A DNA stretch of 64,000 bases from Ralstonia sp. A12 (GTDB lineage: Bacteria > Pseudomonadota > Gammaproteobacteria > Burkholderiales > Burkholderiaceae): the NCBI RefSeq assembly GCF_000801955.1, contig NZ_JSZO01000020.1, forward strand, positions 1 to 64,000, read 5' to 3'. Positions 36,674 to 46,781 of this stretch are shown here, one piece after another (position 1 is the stretch's first letter; every line of letters begins with the position of its first letter). The notes below the pieces were generated by a model that ran no database searches, was not told the origin of the DNA, and was given only the letters and a program-made list of their open reading frames with translations. A program made the translations under genes and the position numbers.

Positions 36674-37720
36674 ATGAGCCCAACTGTACAAAATAGGTTC
36701 GAGGGAATCCAAGCACTTCGGGCAATAGCCTGCTTGCTGGTTGTGCTACAACACGTCACCTTCTGGGGCGCATTCACCAAGGGCGTCGACGACCACCCAC
36801 TCCTGTTGATCAACTTTGGGCGTCTTGGCGTAAGCCTCTTCTTCGTGATCTCCGGTTTTGTCATGGGGTATTGCCTTGATCAGGGCAAAACATTCCTGTT
36901 GAAACGAGCCGTGCGAATCTATCCGCCATTCTGGATCGCAATCGTGATCAGCTTTGTTGTTCTAAAGCTGGCCCACGTCGACTGGAGTTTGACCGCTCGG
37001 TCTCTTACCTTGCAGCCATCGGGGCAAATCAATACAACGTACGCCATCCCATACTGGACGCTGTGCTACGAAATCGCGTTCTATGTGGTCACCTACGCCA
37101 TGGTCATGCTGGGGTTGTCGCGCCAGAAAATGCTCGGCGTTCTCGGTGCGTGGCTGCTTCTGATCGTCGTTGTTGATGTCTATCGGCCGGTTGGTGACAT
37201 TGACGTCTGGTCGAACTTCCTGCCAGTGCTTCAGCCTGGACGCTATATCCTCATCACGCCGTACCCGATATTCTTCATCGTCGGCCTCTTCGCATCGATC
37301 TCAATGCGGGACTTGGGCAGTCGCATTTCTCCGACGAACCTCATGATCTCGGCGATCCTGATTTGGGCGATTTCAAACGGGATTCAGTTCAAATCGGCGG
37401 CACCCATGTTTGTGATGCAAGCGGTCGCCTTTAGCGCCGCCATCCTTGCTGCCCTTCGGATGACGTTTCCGCGGTTCCTCTGCAAACTTGGTGACTACTC
37501 GTACGGTATATACCTCGTCCACATGATCTTCCTGACGGCCGCCTGCAAAGCGATCAGGCACTTTGCTCCCGACTTGCCGCTTTGGGCCTGCTGGGCCTCA
37601 ATGGCCGTACTCGCCGTGGGACTTGGGTCCGCGTTTGGAAAATTTGAAGTCTGGCTGCATGCGCGGATTGCAACTCGTCTGTTCCCTAAGCGCCAGGCTT
37701 CGGCAGCCGTATCGGTTTAG
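36674..37720 (+). CDS. Acyltransferase 3 family membrane protein (OafA/YrhL-like)
   Basis: 348 residues, about ten membrane segments, intact. The N-terminus IQALRAIACLLVVLQHVTFW contains the family R/H catalytic region (His of LQHV), followed by LFFVISGFVMGYCLDQGKT. Such proteins O-acetylate O-antigen, exopolysaccharide or Nod-type glycans at the inner membrane. No fused SGNH domain is present. It sits among pseudogenes inside the tRNA-Ser island, and its codon use is less GC-rich than the host, supporting transfer. Being intact between ruins hints that it is still used. Confidence 0.88.
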   Translation: MSPTVQNRFEGIQALRAIACLLVVLQHVTFWGAFTKGVDDHPLLLINFGRLGVSLFFVISGFVMGYCLDQGKTFLLKRAVRIYPPFWIAIVISFVVLKLAHVDWSLTARSLTLQPSGQINTTYAIPYWTLCYEIAFYVVTYAMVMLGLSRQKMLGVLGAWLLLIVVVDVYRPVGDIDVWSNFLPVLQPGRYILITPYPIFFIVGLFASISMRDLGSRISPTNLMISAILIWAISNGIQFKSAAPMFVMQAVAFSAAILAALRMTFPRFLCKLGDYSYGIYLVHMIFLTAACKAIRHFAPDLPLWACWASMAVLAVGLGSAFGKFEVWLHARIATRLFPKRQASAAVSV

Positions 37721-37739
37721 TTATCGGCGGTCGCGGCAG

Positions 37740-38110
37740 CTTACCGAACGGATGGCTGCACTGATAATCAGCCGCGCCACCTAGCGCTATGCACGCGCCA
37801 AGATGACTCGCTCGAGCTGGTGGCACGACGTTCGGTACCGGCCATGTTGCGCTGCCGATCTCGATCAATGGCTCGGGGTGCTGCCAGGCATGCAGTAGCC
37901 GCGGCACCAATGGCACAACGTCCTCCCCGTTTCGATACAGGTTGACTTGCACTCCGTGCGCCGCCAGTAGGCTGGCCATGATGCCGTCGGCGCTGACTTT
38001 GGGCGACTCGAAGCCGTACACCGCGCGCGGCCGCCGCCCGGCCAAGCAAGCTGCGCGGCAAACAGAATCGCCAATGCGGCCCTTCGCTATGGCCATCCGC
38101 GCCCCTCGGC
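37740..38110 (-). pseudogene. Lipase class 3-like remnant
   Basis: Minus-strand pieces in three frames read as an alpha/beta-hydrolase of the lipase class 3 type: a degenerate nucleophile elbow GHSEGPH (38074-38094, normally GHSLGGH), AILFAAQLAW, then RRPRAVYGFESPKVSADGIM and VQVNLYRNGEDVVPLVPRLL, followed by HAWQHPEPLIEIG. At least two frame changes occur and the N-terminal half is missing. Family assignment is from recall of motif pattern, so moderate confidence. Confidence 0.55.
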
Positions 38111-38119
38111 CCGCCTCTG

Positions 38120-38984
38120 TGACCCCTGGGCTCGCAAAGTACATTGAACAGGAAGTTCGCCGCATGATCCTCCAGGCGGAAGAACACGTGACCGTCGATT
38201 CTGACGACAAGGAGCAACGCGACCTAGCCCGCACAGCATTCATCCGTGCCCGCCAACAGAGCCTGGAGGCAATGCGCGGGGCGATCTGGAGATTGCGCAG
38301 AGGTACGCCGAGCGGGTGACTAGCAGCCTGGGAATCACAGTGGACTGGATACAGTCCGGAGCCCGCCGCCGTCTAGTCCAGATTGCTCGCACTGTCGTGC
38401 GTCCTTGCTTGAACTTGACCGCAGAGCAGCCGGAGAGGCCATGGAGACGCCCGAAGCATCCGAGGCACCCCACCAGTACGTCACCAAGCTCGCAGAGCCC
38501 GCCCAGGAACAGGACCAGCCCAAGACACTCCGGGATGTTGTCCCCATCTGGGAACGTCGCACGAGCGCCAAGCCCGATGCAAAGAATCGTACTAAGCGAG
38601 CCTTGGAGTTGTTCGAGCAGGCGGTGGGAGTTGCCCCTGAGCGATCTGACCAAGGCTGTCGGCGCCCGCTTTGTGGACTTCCTGCTGGACACCGAGGCCC
38701 CCGGGGCTTCATCGCCAAGACCGCTCACAGTTACGCCAGCGCCATCAATGCCCTGGTGAATATCGCGGTCAAGGTGGATTGGATAGAGATCAACTCGTTC
38801 GATCTGTCTTTCGACAAGACCGTTGGCTCAGAGAAGCGCACGCCCTACCGATGAACAACTACACACGCTGTTCTCGCATCGTCTGTTCTCCGATCAGATG
38901 GGAACCGTCCCCTCGTGGCACAACGTGACTCCTGATGACGCCCGTGCCGCTCTGCTAGTCCTGATGCATAGCCGCCCAACGTAG
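38120..38984 (+). pseudogene. Second site-specific recombinase (phage integrase), multiply frameshifted
   Basis: Pieces join into a tyrosine recombinase N-terminal and core-binding region: KYIEQEVRRMILQAEEHVTV, DLEIAQRYAERVTSSLGITV, then TLRDVVPIWERRTSAKPDAK, PLSDLTKAVGARFVDFLLDT, AKTAHSYASAINALVNIAVK and TDEQLHTLFSHRLFSDQMGT. At least five frame changes occur and it ends before the catalytic R-H-R-Y region (VLMHSRPT then TAG). It differs from the DUF4102-type stub at 35012, so two separate mobile elements have landed here. Confidence 0.8.
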
Positions 38985-39439
38985 AGCCCACGAACGCACG
39001 ACGTTCGCGTTCACCGGCATGTCAAGCATCGCCCTTATGTATAACGTCGTAGCGCTCCCTTAGCAGTGCCTGTGCCATCCGCCTTGCGCTAAGAGAAAAC
39101 GCATAAGTACCGTAGCGGATTCTGCAAGTCCGTACTCATGGACGACCATGTCTAAGCCGACGCGGCAAAAAAATCCGTTCTAAGAATTGAGAACGACACA
39201 TTGGAAGGGCGGGAAGCGCATTCGAGCCCGCGCTCATGGCCTTTGCTTGCATGGGCGCATCTATGACGCACGACTCGCTAGGGTGACAGCCATCTTTGAA
39301 CTGCGCTTGACTGCTTAAGCCGCTCGCATGCGCGCGCACCAAGGCAGGTATTGGAGTAACATGCGCTGCCGCTGCAACTGCGGCACCGATAAGAACTACA
39401 TTCAAGCCGTCCAATTATTTGCAACTGCAGATCAAAGCG
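38985..39439. other. Intergenic gap before second acyltransferase
   Basis: No supported gene; a 92-codon minus-strand frame (39136-39414) has a hydrophobic start but no ribosome-binding site or family resemblance. It presumably holds the promoter of the acyltransferase gene. Confidence 0.4.
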
Positions 39440-41465
39440 ATGACGACCTGCGCAGCACAGACAAACAATATAAGCATCTACCCTGCCTATCGTCCGGATA
39501 TTGATGGACTACGTGCGGTCGCCGTGCTCTCCGTTCTATTCTTTCATGCCTTCCCGTCGGTGCTACCCGGTGGATTTGTCGGCGTAGATGTTTTTTTTGT
39601 GATATCCGGCTACCTGATCTCGTCGATCGTATTCAGAGGCTTAGAACTCGGCAAATTTTCCTTCGCGGAGTTCTACTCAAAGCGCATCAAACGGATATTC
39701 CCCGCGCTGATTACGGTCCTCGTAGCAACATACGCATTCGGATGCGATAGCTCTCTTTCCTGATGAGTTCGCTCGCTTGGGAAGACAGTTAGCCGCAGGA
39801 TCATTGTTCCTGCAAAACGTCCAACTCTGGCAAGAGTCCGGATACTTCAGCTCGCTGTCAGAAGCAATGCCACTTCTGCACCTCTGGTCTTTGTCGGTTG
39901 AGGAACAATTCTACCTAGCATTCCCCTTGCTCATGTGGTTGGCATTCCGGACACGCATCAACCCGGGGCTCCTCACGCTTATTCTTTGGGCAAGCTCACT
40001 GGCTCTTTGCCTCCACCTTTCGCTCAATGAGCAATACGCCGTCCAAGCTTTCTACATGCCGTACACACGCGTGTGGGAAATCCTTAGCGGGTCGTTGATC
40101 GCATACGTACAAGTGCGGCACAGCAACTCAATTGAGCGCGTACCAACCGCAGTGCAGGCTGCGTTCAAGCTTCTTGCGCCAATCGCTGGCATCGTGTTGA
40201 TTGCTTATGCTGCACTGTCCTTCACCAAAGGCATGCCCTTTCCCAGTTGGAGAGCACTATTGCCAACCGGCGGTGCGATCTTGCTAATAGCCGCAGGCTC
40301 CCAAGCGCTTTTTAATCGACAGGTCATGGCCCTCCGACCTCTTGTATGGGTTGGGTTGATAAGCTATCCGCTCTACCTATGGCACTGGCCACTGTTGTCG
40401 TATGCAAGGATTCTTGAGTCCGGCACGCCTCCAGTTCTCTTCCGCATAGCTGCGCTTGAGATCAGCGTTGTCTTGGCGTGGGTAACATACAAGGTTATCG
40501 AGCACCCAATTCGGATCGTGCGCCGCGCCTCGTGGCAACCAGTGGTTCTCGCGGGAACACTCGCTTGCATCACTGCTGTCGGGGTCTATACGGAAATGCG
40601 TGGCGGCCTTGATTTTCGAGCCGCCGCATCTGATGCCGGCAACAACCGATTTGATTACCCTTATAAGAAGACCTGTGCTCCGCTTACCGGGACGGACTTC
40701 GGAGAAGACTGGTGCAACGCCGATACTATGCGTGACGCTGCTCCTAGCGTGATCATGGTTGGAGACAGCTTCGCCAATGCGTTCTCAACGATCGTACGCT
40801 CTTACAACGCTGCACACGCCCTACCGGCCTCGGGTTTCGCTCAAATCGGCCGCGGTGAATGCCCTATGCTGATCGGCTACGGACCAGCATACTGTCAGGA
40901 ATTTACAACGGCCGCCACAAAGTACATCACGAAGTCGGATGCCGTGAACACGGTAATCTTGGCCGCCAACTGGCCAGCCTATTATTCCGAAAAGGACTAT
41001 CACGGGTTGAGACCAAAGCAGACGCACCAGGAATTCATGGACGCGTTCAAGGCCACAGTCGAGTACTACCAGCGAGCAGGAAAGAAAGTTGCCGTGTTCC
41101 TGGCTACGCCTCAGGATACGAACCCGCGGAGTTGCATAACGCGTAAAGTCGAACTCCAGGAGCATCTCGACATCAACAACTGCACGTACCCAATTGCAAA
41201 AGCACGCTTAGGGGATAACACCTACCGCAGCTTGATCCTCCCTTACGTCGCGTCGAAGGGCGTGAAGGTGTTCGACCCGTTCGAGTTCATGTGTAATACG
41301 TCAGAGTGTCGTGTTTCTGTTGATCGAAAGATCCTTTACACCGACAGCGGACACATCTCCGTTTACGGAGCGGAGTATCTGGCAACTCAGGGGCAAGGCG
41401 CGCTCAATGCAATCCTCTCACCCCAGGCGCTTGCGCAAGCACAGCCGTCGAGCAGCGGCGAGTAA
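39440..41465 (+). pseudogene. Acyltransferase 3-SGNH fusion protein, split by a single frameshift
   Basis: Two frames make one ~675-residue protein. Part 1 (39440-39742): [31 protein letters not shown]. One extra base at about 39743 (GGATGCGATAGC where GGATGGATAGC is expected) shifts the frame; part 2 continues [40 protein letters not shown], about nine more membrane segments and a periplasmic SGNH hydrolase domain (VGDSFANAF near 40760; DSGHISVYGAEYL at the end). The rest is intact. Intact members O-acetylate O-antigen or peptidoglycan. Either a sequencing error or a recent inactivation; no homopolymer is present to suggest phase variation. Confidence 0.85.
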
Positions 41466-41520
41466 GTATCACTCGGCCACTTCGGCGGCCACCCGCTGAG
41501 TGGTCGCCTCCCCCTCCCAC

Positions 41521-41553
41521 CAAAACAAAAGACCCCGTCTCCCGACAGGGCCC
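41521..41553 (-). terminator. Terminator of hypothetical gene 41605-41886
   Basis: On the minus strand a GGGCCCTGTC / GACGGGGTC stem (one mismatch pair) is followed by TTTTGTTTT. Confidence 0.7.
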
Positions 41554-41604
41554 TTTGCATCCCACGTGCCGACACGTCGTGCGTGCGGCATCCCCCTCGC
41601 TAAT

Positions 41605-41886
41605 TCAATGCAGCGTTGCCGGCGCCTCACTCAGCAGCAACGCCTGCGTAACCTGTTCGCGGATCGACTGGGCCTTCATGAGCAGGCGCAGCGCGATATC
41701 TGCGCCGCGGCTGGCGGCCACGCGCTCGATGAAGGCGCTGCGTGCACGCTCGTTCAAGGTGGCGACATGCGCGGCTTCAGACCACACCTGCCAGGCGGCC
41801 GGTTGGCCCGCAAACTGCTGGCGGCGGCGCAGCAGGTCTGAATCGATGGCATCGGCAATCTCGACATCCTGAATGGTGCGGTTCAT
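41605..41886 (-). CDS. Hypothetical small protein
   Basis: 93 residues, alpha-helical, no signal peptide or membrane segment, ending ALLLSEAPATLH. A good ribosome-binding region (AGAAGGGGGCCACC) precedes the ATG and a terminator follows the gene. Codon use is host-like, marking the return to core chromosome after the island. No domain recognised. Confidence 0.65.
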   Translation of the reverse strand: MNRTIQDVEIADAIDSDLLRRRQQFAGQPAAWQVWSEAAHVATLNERARSAFIERVAASRGADIALRLLMKAQSIREQVTQALLLSEAPATLH

Positions 41887-42407
41887 GGTGGCCCCCTTCT
41901 GTCTGTGCGGTCTGTGCGTGGCGCCCTGTGCCGGGCGGGTCAGGCCTGGTTATGCAACGTCTGTGCCAGATTTGACGACAGGACGATGGCCGACGTTTTG
42001 CCCAATTCGCACACGGGACGCGCCTGTTTGAAACGCAATGCCGGCAAGCCTTTTCCTATCAGACCCCTACCTTGGTGGGGTGCAAATTTCTCATCCGAAA
42101 ACGACGCGCTGGGGATGCTTCTCTCACGTTCGTTACGCGGCGCGTTACGTAACGCGCCGGATGTTTCGGGCCAAGAACACGCCCGTTTGACGGCGCCAAG
42201 CCCGCCGCACGCCTTACGTCGATAGGCATGCTTGGTGCTTGATCGACTGCGCCCAAGCTGTTGGCGCGCGGTCGAACGTGTCACCCACCCTTCCCCGCGC
42301 CAGTCCCTTCGCTTGCCCAGCTTCCCGATCGGAAGCGACCTGCCACATGCCGCCCCCTCGGCATGCCGGCCCTCCCCCTAAATAAAACAGTCAAAAGGAG
42401 ACACCCC
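41887..42407. other. Divergent intergenic region with palindrome
   Basis: No gene seen between the divergent hypothetical and CocE-type genes. The most striking element is the 22-bp perfect palindrome listed separately at 42138-42159. Confidence 0.5.
42138..42159 (+). promoter_or_regulatory. 22-bp perfect palindrome, candidate operator
   Basis: Half-site CGGCGCGTTAC repeated as its exact complement, with a further CGTTACGCG directly upstream at 42131-42139. It lies about 250 bases before the CocE-type gene start and in front of the divergent hypothetical gene. Could bind a dimeric repressor; the regulator is unknown. Confidence 0.4.
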
Positions 42408-44411
42408 ATGCAAATGGGCAACCCACGTGTGCGGCTGGGCCGCACGTTGACGTCGGCACTGTTGTGCGCGGCGCTTGCGCTGTCGGGCTGCGGCGGCGAT
42501 GACAGCCGCATCGCCACCGCCAGCAATACACCGACCGATTCAAACACCACCGTACTGCCGACCAAGCCGGCAGCCGTCAACTGGACCACCCTCGGTACGC
42601 GCGCCACGCCAGCCCAGCCAGGCACATCCATCACGACCAACGCAAACGCCAAGTGGGCCGACTACAACCCGCCCGTGCTTTACGCCGGCATTGCCCGGCA
42701 AGCCATGCAGTACATCACGATGCCGGATGGCACCAAGCTGGCCGCCTACGTCACGCTGCCCGCCGACGCCTCGGGCAACGCTGCCACAGGCACCTTCCCG
42801 ACGGTGCTCGTGCAGACCTCGTACAACGGCGGCAACGCGCAGTACACGGCGTCCATCGGCGCCGCGCTGGGCGGTGCTGACCCCTACATCGTCCAGCATG
42901 GCTACGCGACGGTCGTGGTGGACGTGCGCGGCACGGGTCAATCGCAGGGCACGTGGGATGCATTTGGCGCGGACGAGCAGAGTGACTACGGCCACGTGGT
43001 CGACTGGGTCACGCAGCAATCCTGGAGCAACGGCGCCATCGGCCTGTACGGTGTGTCGTACCTCGGCATTACGACGGTCATCACGGCGGCGCAAAATCAC
43101 CCGGCGGTCAAGGCGGCGTTCCCCATCGTGCCCATCGGCGATGGTTACCGCGACATCGTCTTCACCGGCGGACAGACCAACCTGACGTTCATTCCGGCGT
43201 GGTTCGGACTGGTGTCAGTGCTGAGCCTGACCGATCCGACACTGGTGGCGAATCCGACCATCGGCCTGCCGGCGGTGTTGCAGCACCTGGTGTCCACAGT
43301 CACCACATTCCAGTTGCCGACCATGTTGCAAGCCTTGCTCGGCACCACCGCCACGGCCTACGACGGCGCATTCTGGGCCACGCGCTCGCCGCTGGAGAAC
43401 GACGGCAAGATCAAGGTGCCGACTTTTGTGGTCGGCGGCCTGCACGATCTCTTCCAGCGCAGCGAGCCGCTCACCTACGAAGCCATCAAGACGCAGGCAC
43501 CCGCCAAGCTGCTGATCGGCCCGTGGACGCATCTGCAAGCGGCGCTTGGCAGCGGGCTGCCCGTGGACGGTGTGCCGCCGCTCAACCACATCCAACTGCA
43601 GTGGTTCGACCAGTATGTGAAGGGCATAAACGTGGGCGCCGATGCCTTGCCCAATGTCACGCAGTACGTGACGGGCTACGGCCACTACGCCACCGCAACC
43701 GACTGGCCGCATCCGCAAGTGCAAGCGCAATCGCTCTATCTGCGCGGCGACAAGAGCCTGTCGGGCACCGCACCGGCGACCAACGAGGCGGCCAACCAAG
43801 TGATTCAGCAACCGCTGAACGGCGCGTGTTCGATCAGCCTGTCGCAGTGGACGGCGGGCCTGACCGGCTTTGTTCCGCTGCCGTGCCAGACCGACGACAC
43901 CCTCGCCGAAGCCGCCGACGTGAAGTTCGAGACACCGCCCATGCCCGCAGATACGTATCTCAACGGCCCGATCGAAGCCGATGTGTGGGTCTCGACCACC
44001 GCGCTCGACGCCGGGGTATCGGTACGCATTGATGACGTGGATGCTGCCGGCAACGTGACGCCGCTCACCGATGGCCTCCAGACCGCCTCGCTGCGTGCAG
44101 TGGATGCCAGCCGCTCACGCACGATGAACGGCCAGATGATCCAGCCGTGGCATCCGTTCACGCCCGATTCCGTGCAGCCGCTCACGCCAGGCAAGGCTGT
44201 GCTGGTGCCGGTGGAGGTGTTCCCGACCAGCGCGCTCATCGCCAAGGGCCACAAGCTGCGCGTGGCCGTCGGCGCGAGCAACCTGCCACAGGGCGTGCCG
44301 CCGCTGCCCACCCTGCTCAACTCGCTGATTGGCGTGCTCACGGTCTATAGCGATGCGGCACACCCGTCCAAGGTCGTGCTGCCGGTCGTGCCGGCATCGG
44401 CCCTGCAGTAA
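42408..44411 (+). CDS. CocE/NonD-family hydrolase (X-Pro dipeptidyl-peptidase-like), lipoprotein
   Basis: 667 residues from ATG 42408 (AAAGGAGA ribosome-binding site). Lipoprotein signal with lipobox LSGC (Cys 28). An alpha/beta-hydrolase of Peptidase_S15 type spans about 95-360: VVDVRGTGQSQGTWDAFGAD and the nucleophile elbow GLYGVSYLGIT, with downstream Asp/His candidates in VGGLHDLFQRSEPL and GPWTHLQ. A jelly-roll PepX_C domain follows (about 430-650). Family members cleave acyl esters (cocaine, glutaryl-7-ACA) or Pro-dipeptides. Surface or periplasmic location is expected; substrate unknown. The 49 upstream codons are rejected because they precede the signal. Confidence 0.88.
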   Translation: MQMGNPRVRLGRTLTSALLCAALALSGCGGDDSRIATASNTPTDSNTTVLPTKPAAVNWTTLGTRATPAQPGTSITTNANAKWADYNPPVLYAGIARQAMQYITMPDGTKLAAYVTLPADASGNAATGTFPTVLVQTSYNGGNAQYTASIGAALGGADPYIVQHGYATVVVDVRGTGQSQGTWDAFGADEQSDYGHVVDWVTQQSWSNGAIGLYGVSYLGITTVITAAQNHPAVKAAFPIVPIGDGYRDIVFTGGQTNLTFIPAWFGLVSVLSLTDPTLVANPTIGLPAVLQHLVSTVTTFQLPTMLQALLGTTATAYDGAFWATRSPLENDGKIKVPTFVVGGLHDLFQRSEPLTYEAIKTQAPAKLLIGPWTHLQAALGSGLPVDGVPPLNHIQLQWFDQYVKGINVGADALPNVTQYVTGYGHYATATDWPHPQVQAQSLYLRGDKSLSGTAPATNEAANQVIQQPLNGACSISLSQWTAGLTGFVPLPCQTDDTLAEAADVKFETPPMPADTYLNGPIEADVWVSTTALDAGVSVRIDDVDAAGNVTPLTDGLQTASLRAVDASRSRTMNGQMIQPWHPFTPDSVQPLTPGKAVLVPVEVFPTSALIAKGHKLRVAVGASNLPQGVPPLPTLLNSLIGVLTVYSDAAHPSKVVLPVVPASALQ

Positions 44412-44432
44412 ACGAGGTTCATTCGCATGACT

Positions 44433-44459
44433 GGCCCGCCCTTGAGGCGGGTTTTTTTT
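44433..44459 (+). terminator. Rho-independent terminator
   Basis: CCCGCC / GGCGGG stem with loop CTTGA and an eight-T run, 20 bases after the CocE-type stop. Confidence 0.9.
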
Positions 44460-44553
44460 ATCTACACATGGGAAACGTCGGAAATATGTAGACGGATTAA
44501 TACATAGATAAAAAACATTCCATATACGGATCAACGCGGAAAATCGAGCTCAT

Positions 44554-44581
44554 ACCTGATTTTAATTAACTCAAATCAGGT
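44554..44581 (+). repeat. AT-rich perfect inverted repeat
   Basis: ACCTGATTT and AAATCAGGT arms (9 bp) with a 10-base loop, in a markedly AT-rich gap (44460-44930) upstream of the chemoreceptor. Possible regulator site; not a terminator (no T run, no upstream gene). Confidence 0.4.
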
Positions 44582-44732
44582 AATTTCTAGTCCACTTGAC
44601 GGGTGATCCGCAAAACTCATCACGCAATCCGAAATTGTGTGGCAGCGATGGTCGGAAAATGCGCTACGCCTTATAGATCAAGGCCTCTACGGTCTTAGAA
44701 AGAACTAAGTGGAAACCTGCACAAAATTTATG

Positions 44733-44759
44733 TTCAGGATTTCCAGACCCCGCCGATAA
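44733..44759 (+). promoter_or_regulatory. Sigma-28 (FliA)-like promoter
   Basis: Exact FliA -10 octamer GCCGATAA at 44752-44759 with a weak -35 (TTCA for TAAA) 15 bases upstream. Located 178 bases before the chemoreceptor GTG start, giving a long leader. FliA control is usual for chemoreceptor genes in flagellated betaproteobacteria. Confidence 0.5.
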
Positions 44760-44937
44760 CCCCGTGAAGATCACCTGATTCAAACCGGAATAACCGGTCT
44801 CACCGCGCCCCGGTGACGTTTCCGAAGTCCGCAGCAAACGGCAATAAAACGGTGGCAGGTTCGCCCACTTATTTCAGGCCATGCCGGGCAGCCGAGCCGA
44901 TCACGATTGCACCCATCTTGTAAGACTGGAGGACGCT

Positions 44938-46524
44938 GTGAACCTTTCCCAGATGACCATCAAGGCCAAGCTCACCGCCGGCTTTGGCGTGCTGGCAGCC
45001 ATCGTCGTCGTGGTATCAGGCATGTCGTTGCGCGCGCTATCCAACTCGACTGAAGGCTTTTCGAACTTCGTGCACGGCATCAACGCCCGTGCAGAAGTTT
45101 CCAACCTGGTACGCACGGCGGTGGATCGCCGCGCCATCGCTGCGCGCAATCTGGTGCTGGTGGTTACGCAGAAGGATCTCGAGCTTGAGAAAACCGAGGT
45201 GTTCCGCGCACACGAAGACGTGCAGAACCGTCTCAAGCAACTCAAGGAGCTGATGGCCAACGCCAAGGATTCCGACGATCGCGCCCGCGCGCTGGTCGCA
45301 GACATCGACAGCGTGGAATCGCGCTACGGCCCGGTGGCCACCGACATCGTGTCGCTGGCGCTGGCCGGCAAGCGCGAGCAGGCCATCCAAAAGATGGACG
45401 ACGAATGCCGCCCACTGCTGGCGCAACTGGTCAGCGCAACACGTGCCTATGCCAACTACACGCACGATCGCCAGGAACTGCTCGTGCAGGCATACGAGGC
45501 CCAGTACATCAGCCAGCGCAACGTGCTGATTGCCCTGTCGATCGGTGCAGCACTGCTGGCAGTGATTGCGGGCATGATCATCACGCGCTCGATCACGCAG
45601 CCGATCCGCATTGCCGTGGACGTGGCCAAGACCGTGGCGCGCGGCGACCTGAGCAGCCGCATCGACGTACGCGGCAAGGATGAAACCAGCCACCTGCTCT
45701 CTGCCCTGCGCGACATGAATGGCCGCCTGACGGAGATCGTCGACAAGGTGCGTGACAGTAGCGGCAGCGTGGCCGGTGCCGCCAAGCAGATCGCCGCCGG
45801 CAATGCCGACCTGAGCCAGCGCACGGAAGCGCAGGCGTCGTCGCTGGAAGAGACAGCGGCCAGCATGGAAGAGCTGACCTCCACCGTGAAGCAGAACGCT
45901 GACAACGCCCAGCAGGCCACGGCGCTGGCAGCCAACGCATCGGAAGTCGCGCAGAAAGGCAGCACGGTGGTCGGCCAGGTGGTGTCGACCATGCAGGACA
46001 TCAGCGACCGATCCAGCAAGATTGCCGACATCACCGGCATCATCGAGGGCATCGCCTTCCAGACCAACATCCTGGCACTGAACGCCGCGGTGGAAGCCGC
46101 ACGCGCAGGCGAGCAAGGCCGCGGTTTTGCAGTGGTCGCCAGCGAGGTGCGCAGCCTGGCACAGCGCTCGTCCACGGCGGCCAAGGAAATCAAGGAGCTG
46201 ATCGCCTCGTCGGTGGAGCGCATTCACGATGGCTCCACGCTGGCGGGCGAAGCAGGTCACACCATGGCCGAGGTCACGCAAGCGGTGGCGCGCGTCACGC
46301 ACATCATGGAAGAGATCGCCGCAGCGTCGATCGAGCAGCGTCGCGGCATCGAGCAGGTCAACCAGGCGATCTCGCAAATGGACGAAGTCACGCAGCGCAA
46401 TGCGGCACTGGTGGAGGAGGCCGCCGCCGCATCGCAATCGCTGCAGGATCAGGGGCAGGAACTCAACGCGGCAGTGGCCTTCTTCCGCATCGATCCGCAG
46501 GCCATGCACACGGCGCACGCCTGA
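44938..46524 (+). CDS. Methyl-accepting chemotaxis protein
   Basis: 528 residues with a GTG start at 44938 (CTGGAGGA ribosome-binding site 5 bases upstream). Membrane helix at 14-34, four-helix-bundle type periplasmic domain (about 35-190), second membrane helix about 194-213, HAMP (about 215-268) and MCP signalling domain to about 515 with the conserved hairpin tip [20 protein letters not shown]. No C-terminal NWETF-type CheR/CheB tether, so adaptation may rely on other receptors. Followed by a terminator; monocistronic. Confidence 0.93.
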   Translation: MNLSQMTIKAKLTAGFGVLAAIVVVVSGMSLRALSNSTEGFSNFVHGINARAEVSNLVRTAVDRRAIAARNLVLVVTQKDLELEKTEVFRAHEDVQNRLKQLKELMANAKDSDDRARALVADIDSVESRYGPVATDIVSLALAGKREQAIQKMDDECRPLLAQLVSATRAYANYTHDRQELLVQAYEAQYISQRNVLIALSIGAALLAVIAGMIITRSITQPIRIAVDVAKTVARGDLSSRIDVRGKDETSHLLSALRDMNGRLTEIVDKVRDSSGSVAGAAKQIAAGNADLSQRTEAQASSLEETAASMEELTSTVKQNADNAQQATALAANASEVAQKGSTVVGQVVSTMQDISDRSSKIADITGIIEGIAFQTNILALNAAVEAARAGEQGRGFAVVASEVRSLAQRSSTAAKEIKELIASSVERIHDGSTLAGEAGHTMAEVTQAVARVTHIMEEIAAASIEQRRGIEQVNQAISQMDEVTQRNAALVEEAAAASQSLQDQGQELNAAVAFFRIDPQAMHTAHA

Positions 46525-46555
46525 GCCGCACACCGTATTCTCCAAGCCGTCATTG

Positions 46556-46589
46556 AGCCCGCTGCCGAGAGGCCGCGGGCTTTTTTTCT
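46556..46589 (+). terminator. Rho-independent terminator
   Basis: AGCCCGC / GCGGGCT stem followed by TTTTTTT, 31 bases after the MCP stop. Confidence 0.9.
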
Positions 46590-46781
46590 TTGCCTTTGGG
46601 GCTGCGCTGCAGCACCTGTTTCCTGGGGGTGATTGTTTGGCCTTCCGCGGACCCTGCGCAATCGGTCATAGAACGTTGTCTCAACCTTCCACCCTATTCA
46701 GGCATGCCGCGCGCCCGCGTACGCTGCACCCACGGCAACAACTGCCCCAACGTCCGTCCATCCAACAACCAGGAGCCCAGG

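Noticed and set aside
39136-39414. 92-codon minus-strand frame before the second acyltransferase
   Set aside because: The hydrophobic N-terminus resembles a signal, but no ribosome-binding site or homology pattern was seen.
39743-39750. Programmed frameshifting or phase variation at the acyltransferase break
   Set aside because: No slippery heptamer, homopolymer or short tandem repeat at the site; a plain indel or read error is simpler.
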